Positions 1 through 10,897 of a DNA stretch of 64,000 nucleotides are shown here, piece by piece. This DNA is from Variovorax sp. Root318D1. Lineage in GTDB: Bacteria > Pseudomonadota > Gammaproteobacteria > Burkholderiales > Burkholderiaceae_C. The position numbers and the translations under genes were made by a program. The notes under the pieces were generated by a model. That model was not told the origin of the DNA. It searched no databases and saw nothing but the letters and a program-made list of their open reading frames with translations. How positions within the stretch are numbered: the stretch's first letter is position 1; every line of letters starts with the position of its first letter. Location of the stretch: positions 425,055 through 489,054 of the forward strand of contig NZ_LMCQ01000019.1 of NCBI RefSeq assembly GCF_001424835.1. Direction: 5' to 3'.

Positions 1-162
1 CGTGCTGGCCTCGCCCAGCGAGCCGCAGGTCACCAGGCCGTGGATGCCGTTGCGGATCTGGAAGTCGATGTGGCGCGCGGTGCCTTCGGCATCGATGCGT
101 TCGTCGGCGTGGAACTTGGTGGTGATGGCGGGGAAGATGCCTTGCCAGCGGGGATGGGTCAT
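1..162 (-). CDS. DapA-family (dihydrodipicolinate synthase-like) aldolase, N-terminal part
   Basis: This is the first 54 codons of a gene that runs off the left edge. The reverse-strand translation starts MTHPRWQGIFPAITTKFHAD and continues to a CGSLGEAS motif, which sits where DapA/N-acetylneuraminate lyase family members carry their G-T/S-x-GE phosphate or substrate loop at the end of the second beta strand. Family members are class I (Schiff base) TIM-barrel aldolases or dehydratases acting on pyruvate or keto-acids. The catalytic Lys and Tyr lie outside the window, so the substrate cannot be told; sugar-acid dehydratases of this family are as likely as lysine synthesis. The ATG at 162 has only a weak AGAAG ahead of it. 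Confidence 0.8.
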   Translation of the reverse strand, partial: MTHPRWQGIFPAITTKFHADERIDAEGTARHIDFQIRNGIHGLVTCGSLGEAST

Positions 163-235
163 GGGTTGCTTCTGAAATCGGAGAGGTGGATGGAGAGCCC
201 AAAGGGGGCCGTTGCTTCGGTAAATATATTAATAA

Positions 236-250
236 GATATTTAAAATATC
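236..250. promoter_or_regulatory. AT-rich palindrome upstream of the DapA-family gene
   Basis: A perfect 7-bp inverted repeat GATATTT-A-AAATATC lies in an AT-rich patch (about 221-250) about 75 bp before the DapA-family start, in otherwise GC-rich DNA. Its position fits an operator or promoter for the leftward gene. The regulator is not in the window. Confidence 0.4.
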
Positions 251-393
251 CGCTCAGGGTATTAGCAGATTGCATGCCAGCCGAAAAAATGATGAGCAGC
301 CGGAAAACGGCTTGAGCGGCGGCTGCGGCGCTCCCTTCTGGCGCGTGCGGGCGCCGCGTCGTGGCACGGCGTGCACCTGATCGGGCCGCAATG

Positions 394-428
394 AAAAACG
401 CCCCGCTGCATGGCGCAGCGGGGCGTTT
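394..428 (-). terminator. Rho-independent terminator of maeB
   Basis: AAACGCCCCGCTG pairs with CAGCGGGGCGTTT around a short loop, giving a GC-rich stem flanked by A and T runs, 30 bp after the maeB stop. The T run on the plus side is short, and on the minus strand the stem is followed by TTTTTCAT, as expected for maeB. Confidence 0.8.
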
Positions 429-458
429 GGGCGAAGAAAAGAAAGCGGGGAGCGCTTG

Positions 459-2762
459 CTACTTCAGCGCCGTGGTCGCGTTAGCCACAGCCAGCGCCGT
501 CATGTTGACGACGCGCCGCACCGTCGATGACGGCGTGAGTACGTGCGCCGAGCCCGCGGCGCCCAGCAGGATGGGGCCGACCGTGATGCCGTTGGCGCCC
601 GTCATCTTCAGCACGTTGTACAGGATGTGGGCCGAATCGAGGTTGGGACACACCAGCAGGTTGGCTTCGCCGGTGAGCGTGCTTTCGGGCAGCGCGGTGC
701 GGCGCACTTCTTCCGACAGCGCCGCATCGCCGTGCATCTCGCCATCGCATTCGATGTCGGGTGCCAGCTGCGCGAACAAGTCGCGCGCATGCCGCATCTT
801 GTGCGCCGACCCGCGGTTCGAGGTGCCGTAGTTCGAGTGCGAGAGAAAGGCCACCTTCGGCGGCAGTCCGAAGCGGCGCACTTCTTCGGCCGCCATGAGC
901 GCAATGTTCGCGAGCAGCTCGGCGCTCGGGTCTTCGTTCACGTTGGTGTCGGTGATGAACACCGTGCGCTTCTCGAGGGTGAGCGCGTTCAGCGTCGCGA
1001 AGCCAGGCGCGCCGCGCTTCAGGCCAATCAGGTTGCGGATGTGCTCCAGGTGCACGTCGAATCGCCCGACCAAGCCGCAGATCATGGCGTCGGCATCGCC
1101 CAGGTGCATCATCAACGCCGCGATAGTGGTGTTGGAGCGGCGCACCATGGTCTTGGCGGCCTCCGGCGTCACGCCGCGGCGGCCCATGAGCTTGTGGAAG
1201 CTCTCCCAGTAGGTGCGAAAGCGCGGATCGTCCTCGGGGTTGACGATCTCGAAATCGGTGCCCGCGCGGATATGCAGGCCGGCCTTCTGGATGCGCGCCT
1301 CGATCACCGCGGGGCGTCCCACCAGGATAGGCTGGGCCAGGCCTTCGTCGATGGCCCATTGCGCGGCGCGCAGCACGCGCTCGTCCTCGCCCTCGGCGTA
1401 GGCCACGCGCTTGGATGCGGCGATCTTGGCGGCGCTGAACACCGGCCGCATGAACATGCTTGTCTGGTAGACGAAGCGGGTCAGGTGCTGGCGGTAGGCA
1501 TCCATGTCTTCGATGGGCCGCGCGGCCACGCCGGAGGCGGCGGCCGCCTTGGCCACGGCCGGCGCGATGCGCAGGATGAGCCGCGAATCGAAGGGCTTCG
1601 GAATGATGTAGTCGGGCCCGAAGGACAGCTCCTGCCCCGCATAAGCCGTGGCCACTTCCTCGCTGATGTCGGCCTTGGTGAGCTCGGCGATCTCCCGCAC
1701 GCAGGCCAGCTTCATCTCTTCCGTGATCTTGCTGGCGCCGCAGTCGAGCGCGCCGCGGAAGATGTACGGGAAGCACAGCACGTTGTTGACCTGGTTCGGG
1801 TAGTCCGAGCGGCCGGTGGCAATGATGCAGTCGGGCCGCACGGCCTTGGCGAGCTCGGGGCGGATTTCGGGCTCGGGGTTGGCCAGCGCCAGGATGATCG
1901 GCTGGCCGGCCATGGTTTTCACCATGTCGGCGCTCATCACGCCGGGGGCGGAGCAGCCCAGGAACACATCGGCGTCCTTGACCACGTCGGCCAGGGTGCG
2001 GGCGCCGGTGTCTTTCTGGGCGTAGCGCGCCTTGGATTCGTCGAACCCGCCCGCGCGGCCCATGTAGATGAGGCCCTTGGAGTCGCAGGCGTAGATGTTG
2101 GCGGGCTTGACGCCCAGGCCCACCATCACGTCCAGGCAGGCAATGGCGGCCGCGCCGGCGCCCGAGACGGCGACCTTCACTTCTTCGATCTTCTTGCCGA
2201 CCAGTTCCAGGCCGTTTATGAGCGCGGCGGCCGAGATGATGGCCGTGCCGTGCTGATCGTCGTGGAACACCGGAATGTTCATGCGCTCGCGCAGCTTCTT
2301 CTCGATGTAGAAGCACTCGGGCGCCTTGATGTCCTCGAGGTTGATGCCGCCCAGCGTGGGCTCCAGCGCCGCGATGATGTCGACCAGCTTGTCGGGGTCG
2401 TTTTCGGCCAGTTCGATGTCGAACACGTCGATGCCGGCGAATTTCTTGAACAGGCAGCCCTTGCCTTCCATCACCGGTTTGGCGGCCAGCGGGCCGATGT
2501 TGCCCAGGCCCAGCACTGCCGTGCCGTTGGTGACCACGCCCACCAGGTTGCCGCGGGCGGTGAAGTCGGCCGCCAGCGACGGATCGGCCGCGATGTCCAG
2601 ACAGGGATAGGCCACGCCCGGCGAATAGGCCAGCGACAGATCGCGCTGGTTCAGCAGGGGCTTGGTCGGCGTGACCGAGATCTTGCCCTTGACGGGCGAT
2701 CGGTGATATTCGCGCGCTGCTTCGCGAAGAGCTTCTTCTGCGGGTGACAGGGGTGCAGCCAT
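459..2762 (-). CDS. maeB: NADP-dependent malic enzyme with C-terminal phosphotransacetylase-like domain
   Basis: MaeB oxidatively decarboxylates malate to pyruvate with NADP+, linking the TCA cycle to gluconeogenesis and NADPH supply in the cytoplasm. The 767-residue length is that of the long bacterial MaeB class. Residues ~20-430 are the malic enzyme part, with [12 protein letters not shown], the metal/substrate stretch [11 protein letters not shown] and FHDDQHGTA, and a dinucleotide-binding [14 protein letters not shown]. Residues ~440-767 resemble phosphate acetyltransferase; in characterised MaeB this part does not make acetyl phosphate but confers acetyl-CoA inhibition. Single-gene unit: its own terminator follows and a divergent gene lies upstream. 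The start ATG has AAGGAGAC in front of it. Confidence 0.95.
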   Translation of the reverse strand: MAAPLSPAEEALREAAREYHRSPVKGKISVTPTKPLLNQRDLSLAYSPGVAYPCLDIAADPSLAADFTARGNLVGVVTNGTAVLGLGNIGPLAAKPVMEGKGCLFKKFAGIDVFDIELAENDPDKLVDIIAALEPTLGGINLEDIKAPECFYIEKKLRERMNIPVFHDDQHGTAIISAAALINGLELVGKKIEEVKVAVSGAGAAAIACLDVMVGLGVKPANIYACDSKGLIYMGRAGGFDESKARYAQKDTGARTLADVVKDADVFLGCSAPGVMSADMVKTMAGQPIILALANPEPEIRPELAKAVRPDCIIATGRSDYPNQVNNVLCFPYIFRGALDCGASKITEEMKLACVREIAELTKADISEEVATAYAGQELSFGPDYIIPKPFDSRLILRIAPAVAKAAAASGVAARPIEDMDAYRQHLTRFVYQTSMFMRPVFSAAKIAASKRVAYAEGEDERVLRAAQWAIDEGLAQPILVGRPAVIEARIQKAGLHIRAGTDFEIVNPEDDPRFRTYWESFHKLMGRRGVTPEAAKTMVRRSNTTIAALMMHLGDADAMICGLVGRFDVHLEHIRNLIGLKRGAPGFATLNALTLEKRTVFITDTNVNEDPSAELLANIALMAAEEVRRFGLPPKVAFLSHSNYGTSNRGSAHKMRHARDLFAQLAPDIECDGEMHGDAALSEEVRRTALPESTLTGEANLLVCPNLDSAHILYNVLKMTGANGITVGPILLGAAGSAHVLTPSSTVRRVVNMTALAVANATTALK

Positions 2763-3002
2763 GAAAAGTCTCCTTGTTTCTGACGGGCAATGAGGCTACC
2801 GCAAAAGCGGGGCCTGTTCAGAGAGGGGGAATGCCGAAAACGCCTGGATCCATAGCCAATTCGGTACGGAGCGCCGGTTCGCTAAACTCGAAAGTGTTAG
2901 CCAAGGTCAACTGAGGTTGCACGAGGCAATTCAAAGCCGTGCAACCCAAGCGCCCGGCCATCGTCAACCAAGACACACACAAAGACAACAGAGGGGCAGC
3001 GC

Positions 3003-4343
3003 ATGACACCCGGAGCTTTCACCACCACCGACCCCGATGTCGTGGTCATCGGCGGCGGGCCTTCAGGCTCCACCGTGGCCGCGCTGCTGGCCGACAAGGG
3101 CCACGACGTGGTGCTGATCGAGAAGGCGCAACACCCGCGCTTTCACATCGGCGAGTCGCTTTTGCCCATGAACATGCCGCTGTTCGACCGGCTGGGCGTG
3201 CGCACCGAGGTCGAGGCCATCGGCATCAAGAAGCACGGCGCCGAGTTTGTCTCGCCCTGGCACGACCACTCGAGCCACTTCGACTTCGGCGAGGCGATGG
3301 ACAAGAGCTTTCCCTACGCCGTGCACGTGCGCCGCTCCGAGTTCGACGAGCTGCTGTTCCGCCACGCCGGCAAGCGCGGCGCGCGCACCTTCGAAGGCCA
3401 GCGCGTGACCGGTGTCGACATGGAGGCCGGCAAGGGCACGGCCGACAACCGCCCGCTGGTCAAGGTGAAGGCCGACGACGGCACCGAAACCAGCTGGCGC
3501 CCGCGCTTCGTGATCGATGCCAGCGGGCGCGACACGCTGCTGTCGAACCAGTTCGATGCCAAGCAGCGCAACCGCAAGCATGCGAGCGCGGCGCTCTATG
3601 GCCACTTTGCCAATGCCGAGCGCCGGCCCGGCCGCTTCGAGGGCAACATCTCGCTCTTCTGGTTCGACCACGGCTGGTTCTGGTACATCCCGCTGAAGGA
3701 CGGCACCGTGAGCGTCGGCGCCGTGGCCTCGCCCGCGTACTTCAAGCGCCGCCAAGGCAAGTCGCTCGAAGAATTCCTGATGGAAACCATCGCGCTCGCG
3801 CCCAAGCTGGCCGCACGCCTGAAGAATGCCACGTTGATGGAAGGCGCGACCACCACCGGCAACTACGCCTACGACTCCAAGTTCTGCCGCGGCGACCGCT
3901 TCATGATGGTGGGCGACGCCTATGCCTTCGTCGACCCGATGTTCTCTTCGGGCGTGTACCTGGCGATGAACAGCGGCTTCGAGGCGGCCAAGGCGGCCGA
4001 CCTGTGGCTCAAGGGCGAGGCGAAGGAAGCCGAAAAGGCCTTCCGCCACTTCGAGAAGGTCATGAAGCACGGGCCGAAGATGTTCTCGTGGTTCATCTAT
4101 CGCATCACCTCGCCGGCCATTCGCCGCCTGTTCATGGCGCCGCGCAACATCTGGCGCATGCAGGAGGCGCTGCTGTCCATATTGGCGGGCGACCTGTTCC
4201 GCGACACGCCCATCGGCCCACGCTTCTGGGGCTTCAAGGTGACGTACTACGCCTCGTGCATCGGCATCCTGCCGCAGGCCGTGAAGACCTGGGCATGGCG
4301 CCGCCGCAACCTGAAAGAGTCGTTGGAAGCCGCGAAGACCTGA
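3003..4343 (+). CDS. FAD-dependent oxidoreductase of the halogenase / geranylgeranyl reductase-like family
   Basis: A 446-residue flavoprotein. Residues ~9-40 hold the Rossmann FAD site VVIGGGPSGSTVAALLADKG ending in an acidic VLIEK; a second FAD motif, GDRFMMVGDAYAFVDPMFSSG, lies at ~298-318. The layout resembles the PHBH-fold tryptophan-halogenase-like and geranylgeranyl-reductase-like proteins. The halogenase WxWxIP signature is present only in the variant form WFWYIPL, so halogenation is unproven. The start is supported by a GAGGGG box seven bases upstream. It is divergent from maeB and converges with glxR, so it is probably monocistronic. Substrate unknown. Confidence 0.75.
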   Translation: MTPGAFTTTDPDVVVIGGGPSGSTVAALLADKGHDVVLIEKAQHPRFHIGESLLPMNMPLFDRLGVRTEVEAIGIKKHGAEFVSPWHDHSSHFDFGEAMDKSFPYAVHVRRSEFDELLFRHAGKRGARTFEGQRVTGVDMEAGKGTADNRPLVKVKADDGTETSWRPRFVIDASGRDTLLSNQFDAKQRNRKHASAALYGHFANAERRPGRFEGNISLFWFDHGWFWYIPLKDGTVSVGAVASPAYFKRRQGKSLEEFLMETIALAPKLAARLKNATLMEGATTTGNYAYDSKFCRGDRFMMVGDAYAFVDPMFSSGVYLAMNSGFEAAKAADLWLKGEAKEAEKAFRHFEKVMKHGPKMFSWFIYRITSPAIRRLFMAPRNIWRMQEALLSILAGDLFRDTPIGPRFWGFKVTYYASCIGILPQAVKTWAWRRRNLKESLEAAKT

Positions 4344-4352
4344 GCCGCAGGC

Positions 4353-5261
4353 TCAATCTGGCGTGACGGTGTGCTGGGCGAGCGCTTCGAGCGCGCGCAC
4401 CAGCGCCGAGTGGTCCTGCTGGCCATGGCCCAATGCGGCGCACGCGTTCATCAACTGCGCCGCGCCTGCCGTCTGCGGCAGGGCCACACCCAGCGCCCGG
4501 GCGCTCTGCAGCGCCAGGTTCAGGTCCTTCTGGTGCAGCGAGATGCGGAAGCCCGGCGCGAAAGTGCGCTTGATCATGCGTTCGCCGTGCACTTCGAGGA
4601 TGCGTGAGCTCGCAAAGCCGCCCATCAGCGCCTGGCGCACCTTGGCGGGATCGGCGCCCGCCTTGGACGCGAACAGCAGCGCCTCGCCCACGGCCGCGAT
4701 GTTCAGCGCCACGATGATCTGGTTGGCCACCTTGCAGACCTGGCCGTCGCCCACGTTGCCCACCAGCGTGACGTTCTTGCCCATCTTCTCGAGCAGCGGT
4801 CGCACCTGGCCGAAGGTGCCTTCGTCGCCGCCGCACATGATGGTGAGGCTCGCGGCCTTGGCGCCCACTTCGCCGCCGGAAACCGGCGCGTCGATGTAGC
4901 CGCAGCCGAGCGCGATGATGCGCTTGGCAAAACCCTTGGTGGCAATCGGATCGATGGAACTGCAGTCGACCACGATCTTGCCGCGCGAGCCTTTCAGACC
5001 TTCGGCCACACCCAGCGTGCCGGGCTCGCCGAACAGCACTTTCTCCACATCGGGCGTGTCGGGCACCATGATGAAGATCACATCGGCCTGGCGCGCCACC
5101 TCGGCCGCCGAGGCGCAGATGGTGGCCTTCGAGATGAAGGGCTCGGGCGTGTTGCCCTGGGTGTTCACGAAAAGCTGATGCCCCGCGTCGAGCAGGTGGC
5201 CCGCCATGGGTGCGCCCATGATGCCGAGGCCGATGAATCCGATTTTTTGAGATTGCGACAT
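4353..5261 (-). CDS. glxR: 2-hydroxy-3-oxopropionate (tartronate semialdehyde) reductase
   Basis: Reduces tartronate semialdehyde to D-glycerate with NAD(P)H, the last step of the glyoxylate carboligase route. The 302-residue protein has the beta-hydroxyacid dehydrogenase layout: an N-terminal Rossmann motif GFIGLGIMGAPMA (residues ~8-20), the substrate-binding DAPVSGGEVGA (~118-128) and the catalytic Lys in CKVANQIIVALN (~170). It is last in the operon gcl-hyi-glxR, 36 bp after hyi, which fixes its role better than sequence alone, since related 3-hydroxyisobutyrate dehydrogenases look much alike. Confidence 0.92.
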   Translation of the reverse strand: MSQSQKIGFIGLGIMGAPMAGHLLDAGHQLFVNTQGNTPEPFISKATICASAAEVARQADVIFIMVPDTPDVEKVLFGEPGTLGVAEGLKGSRGKIVVDCSSIDPIATKGFAKRIIALGCGYIDAPVSGGEVGAKAASLTIMCGGDEGTFGQVRPLLEKMGKNVTLVGNVGDGQVCKVANQIIVALNIAAVGEALLFASKAGADPAKVRQALMGGFASSRILEVHGERMIKRTFAPGFRISLHQKDLNLALQSARALGVALPQTAGAAQLMNACAALGHGQQDHSALVRALEALAQHTVTPD

Positions 5262-5297
5262 GTCTTCAGTTTCCTTGGATGCTGTTGTCTTCTTCGT

Positions 5298-6083
5298 TCA
5301 CTTCTGCTGGGTCAGGGCCTGGCGCCATCCGAGCCCGTCGACGGTGTCCGTGCGCGGCTTGTATTCGCAGCCGATCCAGCCGTCGTAGCCGATCGCATCG
5401 ATGTGCCTGAAGAGCCATGGGTAGTTGATTTCGCCCGTGCCCGGCTCGCCGCGCCCGGGGTTGTCGGCCAGCTGGATGTGGCCGATGCGCGCGAGGTTCT
5501 TCGCGAGCGTGTTGCCGAGCTCGCCTTCCATGCGCTGCGCGTGATAGATGTCGTACTGCACCCGCAAGTTGGAAGAGCCCACTTCGTCGATCAGGGCCAG
5601 TGCCTGGTCGGTGCGCGTCAAGAAGAAGCCCGGAATGTCGAAGGTGTTGATGGGCTCGATCAAAAGTCGCAGGCCGGCCGCTTCGAGTTCGCCGGCGGCA
5701 AGGCGCAGGTTCTCGACCACGGTCTTATGCGCGGCCTCGGTGCTCACGCCCGCCGGCACCTTGCCGACCAGGCAGTTGAGCTGCGGGCAGCCCAAGCCTG
5801 TGGCGTAGTCGATGGCCATCGCGATGCCTTCGCGGAACTCGCCGGTGCGGTCCGGATGGCAGGCGATGCCGCGCTCGCCCTTGTCCCAGTCACCAGCCGG
5901 CAGGTTGTGCAGCACTTGCTGCAGGCCGTTGGCGCGCAGGGCCGCGGAGAGTTCCTTCTTCTCGAAGGGGTAGGGGAACAGGTATTCCACCGCCTCGAAA
6001 CCGGCCTTGGCGGCGGCCTCGAAGCGTTGCATGAACGGCAGCTCGGTGAAGAGCATCGTGAGGTTGGCTGCGAACTTGGGCAT
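5298..6083 (-). CDS. hyi: Hydroxypyruvate isomerase
   Basis: Interconverts hydroxypyruvate and tartronate semialdehyde in glyoxylate and glycerate metabolism. The 261-residue protein starting MPKFAANLTMLFTELPF is an AP-endonuclease-2-type TIM barrel, with the metal-ligand regions LLIEPINTFDIPG and VQYDIYHAQ, and GYDGWIGCEYKPR near the C-terminus. I chose this ATG because known Hyi proteins begin with this segment and the upstream in-frame reading overlaps gcl. It follows gcl by 17 bp and is clearly cotranscribed with it. Confidence 0.92.
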   Translation of the reverse strand: MPKFAANLTMLFTELPFMQRFEAAAKAGFEAVEYLFPYPFEKKELSAALRANGLQQVLHNLPAGDWDKGERGIACHPDRTGEFREGIAMAIDYATGLGCPQLNCLVGKVPAGVSTEAAHKTVVENLRLAAGELEAAGLRLLIEPINTFDIPGFFLTRTDQALALIDEVGSSNLRVQYDIYHAQRMEGELGNTLAKNLARIGHIQLADNPGRGEPGTGEINYPWLFRHIDAIGYDGWIGCEYKPRTDTVDGLGWRQALTQQK

Positions 6084-6100
6084 GGTGCGTGTCTCCCTGC

Positions 6101-7894
<1,794 letters not shown>

Positions 7895-7970
7895 GGGACT
7901 GTCTCCTTGAGTGAGGTCCACTGTAGGAAGCAGAGGCCAATCCAAGAAGACGGCTGCGGACCATAAAACC

Positions 7971-7987
7971 TATTCCACCTTGGAATA
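7971..7987. promoter_or_regulatory. LysR-type operator between gcl and its regulator
   Basis: Perfect inverted repeat TATTCCA-CCT-TGGAATA, 77 bp upstream of the gcl start and 18 bp before the divergent LysR start. Position and symmetry fit an LTTR recognition site that would activate gcl and repress the regulator itself. Confidence 0.6.
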
Positions 7988-8005
7988 AGTGGCTACCATC
8001 CGGCC

Positions 8006-8908
8006 ATGGACCGATTGCTGGCAATGGAAATGTTCGTGCGCGTGGTCGAGACCGGCAGCTTCTCGAAGGCGGCGCTCGAGTTCCACACCACGCAGCCCAC
8101 CGTGACCAAACAGGTCGCGGCCACCGAGGCGCGCCTGAAGGTGCGGCTGCTCAACCGCAACACGCGCGGCGTGAGCCTCACCGAACCCGGCGCGCTCTAC
8201 TACGAGAAGTGCAAGAACATCGTGCGCGAGGCCGAGGAGGCCGAGAGCATCGTGCAGCTGCGGCAGAACCAGGCCCAGGGGCTCTTGCGAGTCGGCACGT
8301 CGGTGGCCTTCGGGCGGCGCGTGGTGGTGCCGCTGGCGCTGGAATACATGCGTCGGCATCCACAGGTGCAGCTCGACCTGAGCTTCGAGGACCGGTACGT
8401 CGACCTCATCGCGCAGGGCATCGACGTGGCCATCCGCATGGGCAAGCTGGCCGATTCATCGCTGGGTGCGCGCTATCTGGGCACCAACCCCTGGGCCATG
8501 GTCGCGGCGCCGGGCTACCTGAAGAAGCACGGCACGCCCAAGCGCGCGCAGGACTTGAGCGCGCACGTGGCCCTCATCTACAGCAGCGTGGTGGGCGACG
8601 AGTTCTGGCGCATGCACACGCCCAAGGGCGATGCGGTGACGGTGCCGGTCTCGGGGCGCTTTCGCTCGAACAACCTTTCCGCAGTGCTGGCCGCGGCGCG
8701 CGACGGCCTGGGCATTGCACTCATGCCACGCTACGTGGCGAGCGAGTCGCTGGCTTCGGGCAAGGTGCTCGAAGTGCTCGGCGACCATGCACTGCCCGAG
8801 CAGGAGATCCACGCCGTCTTTCCCTCGCCCAAGCTGGTGCCGGGTAAGGTGTCGGGCTTCGTGGCCTTCCTGCAGGGACGGTTTGCCGAAGGGTGGTGGG
8901 GCTACTGA
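8006..8908 (+). CDS. LysR-family regulator of the glyoxylate operon
   Basis: A 300-residue LysR-type regulator. The winged helix-turn-helix occupies residues ~3-62 (MEMFVRVVETGSFSKAALEF, then the recognition region and RLLNRNTRGVSLTEPG). The rest is the periplasmic-binding-like effector domain. It diverges from gcl with 111 bp between them, and an LTTR-like palindrome sits in that gap, so control of gcl-hyi-glxR is the likely job. The inducer is not visible; glyoxylate or a related two-carbon acid is a guess from context. Confidence 0.88.
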   Translation: MDRLLAMEMFVRVVETGSFSKAALEFHTTQPTVTKQVAATEARLKVRLLNRNTRGVSLTEPGALYYEKCKNIVREAEEAESIVQLRQNQAQGLLRVGTSVAFGRRVVVPLALEYMRRHPQVQLDLSFEDRYVDLIAQGIDVAIRMGKLADSSLGARYLGTNPWAMVAAPGYLKKHGTPKRAQDLSAHVALIYSSVVGDEFWRMHTPKGDAVTVPVSGRFRSNNLSAVLAAARDGLGIALMPRYVASESLASGKVLEVLGDHALPEQEIHAVFPSPKLVPGKVSGFVAFLQGRFAEGWWGY

Positions 8909-8986
8909 CGGCGCTCCATCACCTTTTTCATGCTGGCGCGAAGGCGCTATGGCGCGGAATTTCAGGCCAGAAGAGGGGAACGCTGT

Positions 8987-10084
8987 TCAGTTGCTTTTCT
9001 TGTCTTCATCGGAGTCAGCGGCGCTGGGCGGGTTCTCCCACTGGCCCGATTCGAGGAACAGGCTCCACGCCGCCATGAACAGCGCAGCAATCACCGGGCC
9101 GACCACGAAGCCGTTGACGCCGAAGATCGCCATGCCCCCGATGGTCGACATCAGCACGATGTAGTCGGGCATTTGCGTGTCCTTGCCCACCAGCACTGGG
9201 CGCAGGACGTTGTCGACCAGTCCGATCACGAACACGCCGATGAAGATCAGGATGCCGCCCTGCCAGAAATGGCCGGTGGCCAGGTAGTAGATGGCCACCG
9301 GCCCCCAGATGAGCGCCGCGCCCACTGCGGGCAGCAGTGAGAGAAAGGCCATCAGCACGGCCCACAGCAGCGCACCCTGCACGCCCAGCAACCAGAAGGC
9401 CAGGCCGCCGATGGCGCCCTGCGCAATGGCCACCGCCACGTTGCCCTTCACCGTCGCGCGGATCACGGTGGTGAACTTGTTGAGCAGGTAGTGCGTGTGC
9501 GGCTTGGCCAGCGGCACGGCTTCGCGCATCAACTTGGACAGCGTCGAGCCGTCGCGCACCAGGAAATACAGCAGGTACAGCATCACGAAGAAGCTGATGA
9601 CGAAGTCGAACGTGTTCTGGCCGATGGTGAGCGCCTGCCCCGCGATGAGCTGGCTGCCCTGGGCAGCGCCTGTGGAAATGCGGGCTTGCCAGGCCTCCAT
9701 GTTGCCGAGGTTGAAGCGGTCGAAGATGCTCACCAGCCACTGCGGCAAGGCATTGAGGATCTGCTGGAAGTAGGCTGCGAAATTGATCTGCCCGGACCGG
9801 ATGTTCTGCGTCACCTGCACGATCTCCTGCACCAGCGACACCCCGACCATCACCAGCGGAAGAATCACGATGAAGAGGCAGATCAGCAGCGTCGAAAGCG
9901 CCGCAATGTTGTGCCGGCCGGGCATTTGCTTGAGCAGCCGCTTGTAGAGCGGCGTGAACAGGATCGCCAGTGCAACGCCCCACAGCACCGCGCCGAAGAA
10001 TGGCAACAGCACCCAGAGAAAGGCGACGGTGACGACGGCGAGCAGGGCGAGAAACACGCCGCGCTGGAGTTGGGGTGAGTTCAT
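8987..10084 (-). CDS. AI-2E family transporter (PerM-like)
   Basis: A 365-residue inner-membrane protein with about eight hydrophobic segments: paired N-terminal helices (~residues 8-45), another at ~60-85, two around 150-175, and a C-terminal bundle starting near 205 (VAVAIAQGAIGGLAFWLLGV). The C-terminal GFVVGPVIAALFMAAW stretch is typical of the AI-2E/TqsA/PerM family. Family members have been linked to autoinducer-2 or Na+/H+ and small-molecule export, so substrate should be left open. It ends in a charged, soluble tail (DSDEDKKSN). No operon partner. Confidence 0.85.
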   Translation of the reverse strand: MNSPQLQRGVFLALLAVVTVAFLWVLLPFFGAVLWGVALAILFTPLYKRLLKQMPGRHNIAALSTLLICLFIVILPLVMVGVSLVQEIVQVTQNIRSGQINFAAYFQQILNALPQWLVSIFDRFNLGNMEAWQARISTGAAQGSQLIAGQALTIGQNTFDFVISFFVMLYLLYFLVRDGSTLSKLMREAVPLAKPHTHYLLNKFTTVIRATVKGNVAVAIAQGAIGGLAFWLLGVQGALLWAVLMAFLSLLPAVGAALIWGPVAIYYLATGHFWQGGILIFIGVFVIGLVDNVLRPVLVGKDTQMPDYIVLMSTIGGMAIFGVNGFVVGPVIAALFMAAWSLFLESGQWENPPSAADSDEDKKSN

Positions 10085-10187
10085 AGGTGATTCAGACTGT
10101 AGCCGAGCCGGAACGCGTTCCGGTATCGGTCGGCAGGCCCTTGTCCTGGTGGCCGCTTTGGCCGGCGCGGGACAAGCCCGGGCGGTG

Positions 10188-10892
10188 TCAGCGCCTGGCG
10201 CGCGGCAGCGCCACCGGCGCCAAGGTGGCGCGCAGCCGGGCCGGGGCGTCGGGCTCGGCCGTGGGGCCGACCTCGAGCGAGCGTTCCACGTTGCCGATGT
10301 GCTCGATCATCAGCGCGCGCGCCCTGGCGGTGTCACCGGCTTCCAGTGCGGCGACGATGGCGCCATGCTCCGCGCAAGACTGCCCGGCCTCGTGCCTCGA
10401 CTGGTAGAGCGTGGCGGCCAGCGTGGTGCGGGCCGTGAGGTCGCGCAGCACGTCGACCAGCAGCTGGTGGCCCATCTGTTCGGCGAGGCAAACATGAAAG
10501 TCCGCCAGCAGGAACGCGCGCGTGGCGGCGTCGGCGCCCTCGACGGCGCGCTGCTCGTCGGCGATGTGGTCGCGCAGCTTGCGAATCACCTTTTGCAGCG
10601 GCCGGCCTTCGCTTTCGGCCAGGATGCCGGCTTCGACGATGCGTCGCGCCGAGAAGGCATCGCGCGCTTCGTCGGCCGAGGGCTCCACCACGTACCAGCC
10701 GCGGCGCGACTGCACCTCGACGAAGCCGCGCGCCTGCAGCTGCATGAGCGCTTCGCGCACCATGGTGCGGCTGACCGCGAAGTTTTCGGCCAGCGCCTGC
10801 TCGCCGAGGCGCTCGCCGGGTGCGAGCTTTTGCGCCAGGATGGCTTCGACCACCCGTTCGGCAATGGAGGTTGGATTGACGTCGGCGGCCAT
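10188..10892 (-). CDS. GntR-family (FadR/FCD) regulator downstream of dctA
   Basis: A 234-residue regulator. The N-terminal winged helix spans residues ~5-72 (GERLGEQALAENFAVSRTMV, REALMQLQARGFVE). The C-terminal FCD domain carries the expected metal-ligand pattern, with Asp/His in LADFHVCLAEQMG, His in CAEHGAIV and IEHIGN. FCD regulators bind carboxylate effectors. It starts 5 bp after the dctA stop, so the two form an operon, and a FadR-type palindrome is present in front of dctA. It probably represses or induces dctA in response to an organic acid. Confidence 0.88.
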   Translation of the reverse strand: MAADVNPTSIAERVVEAILAQKLAPGERLGEQALAENFAVSRTMVREALMQLQARGFVEVQSRRGWYVVEPSADEARDAFSARRIVEAGILAESEGRPLQKVIRKLRDHIADEQRAVEGADAATRAFLLADFHVCLAEQMGHQLLVDVLRDLTARTTLAATLYQSRHEAGQSCAEHGAIVAALEAGDTARARALMIEHIGNVERSLEVGPTAEPDAPARLRATLAPVALPRARR

Positions 10893-10897
10893 CGGGG

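Noticed and set aside
459..2790. Several very long open frames on both strands overlapping maeB (481-2790 minus, 543-2747 plus).
   Set aside because: Arg/Ala/Gly-rich shadow frames from high-GC codon bias; the maeB frame shows full family motifs and an RBS.
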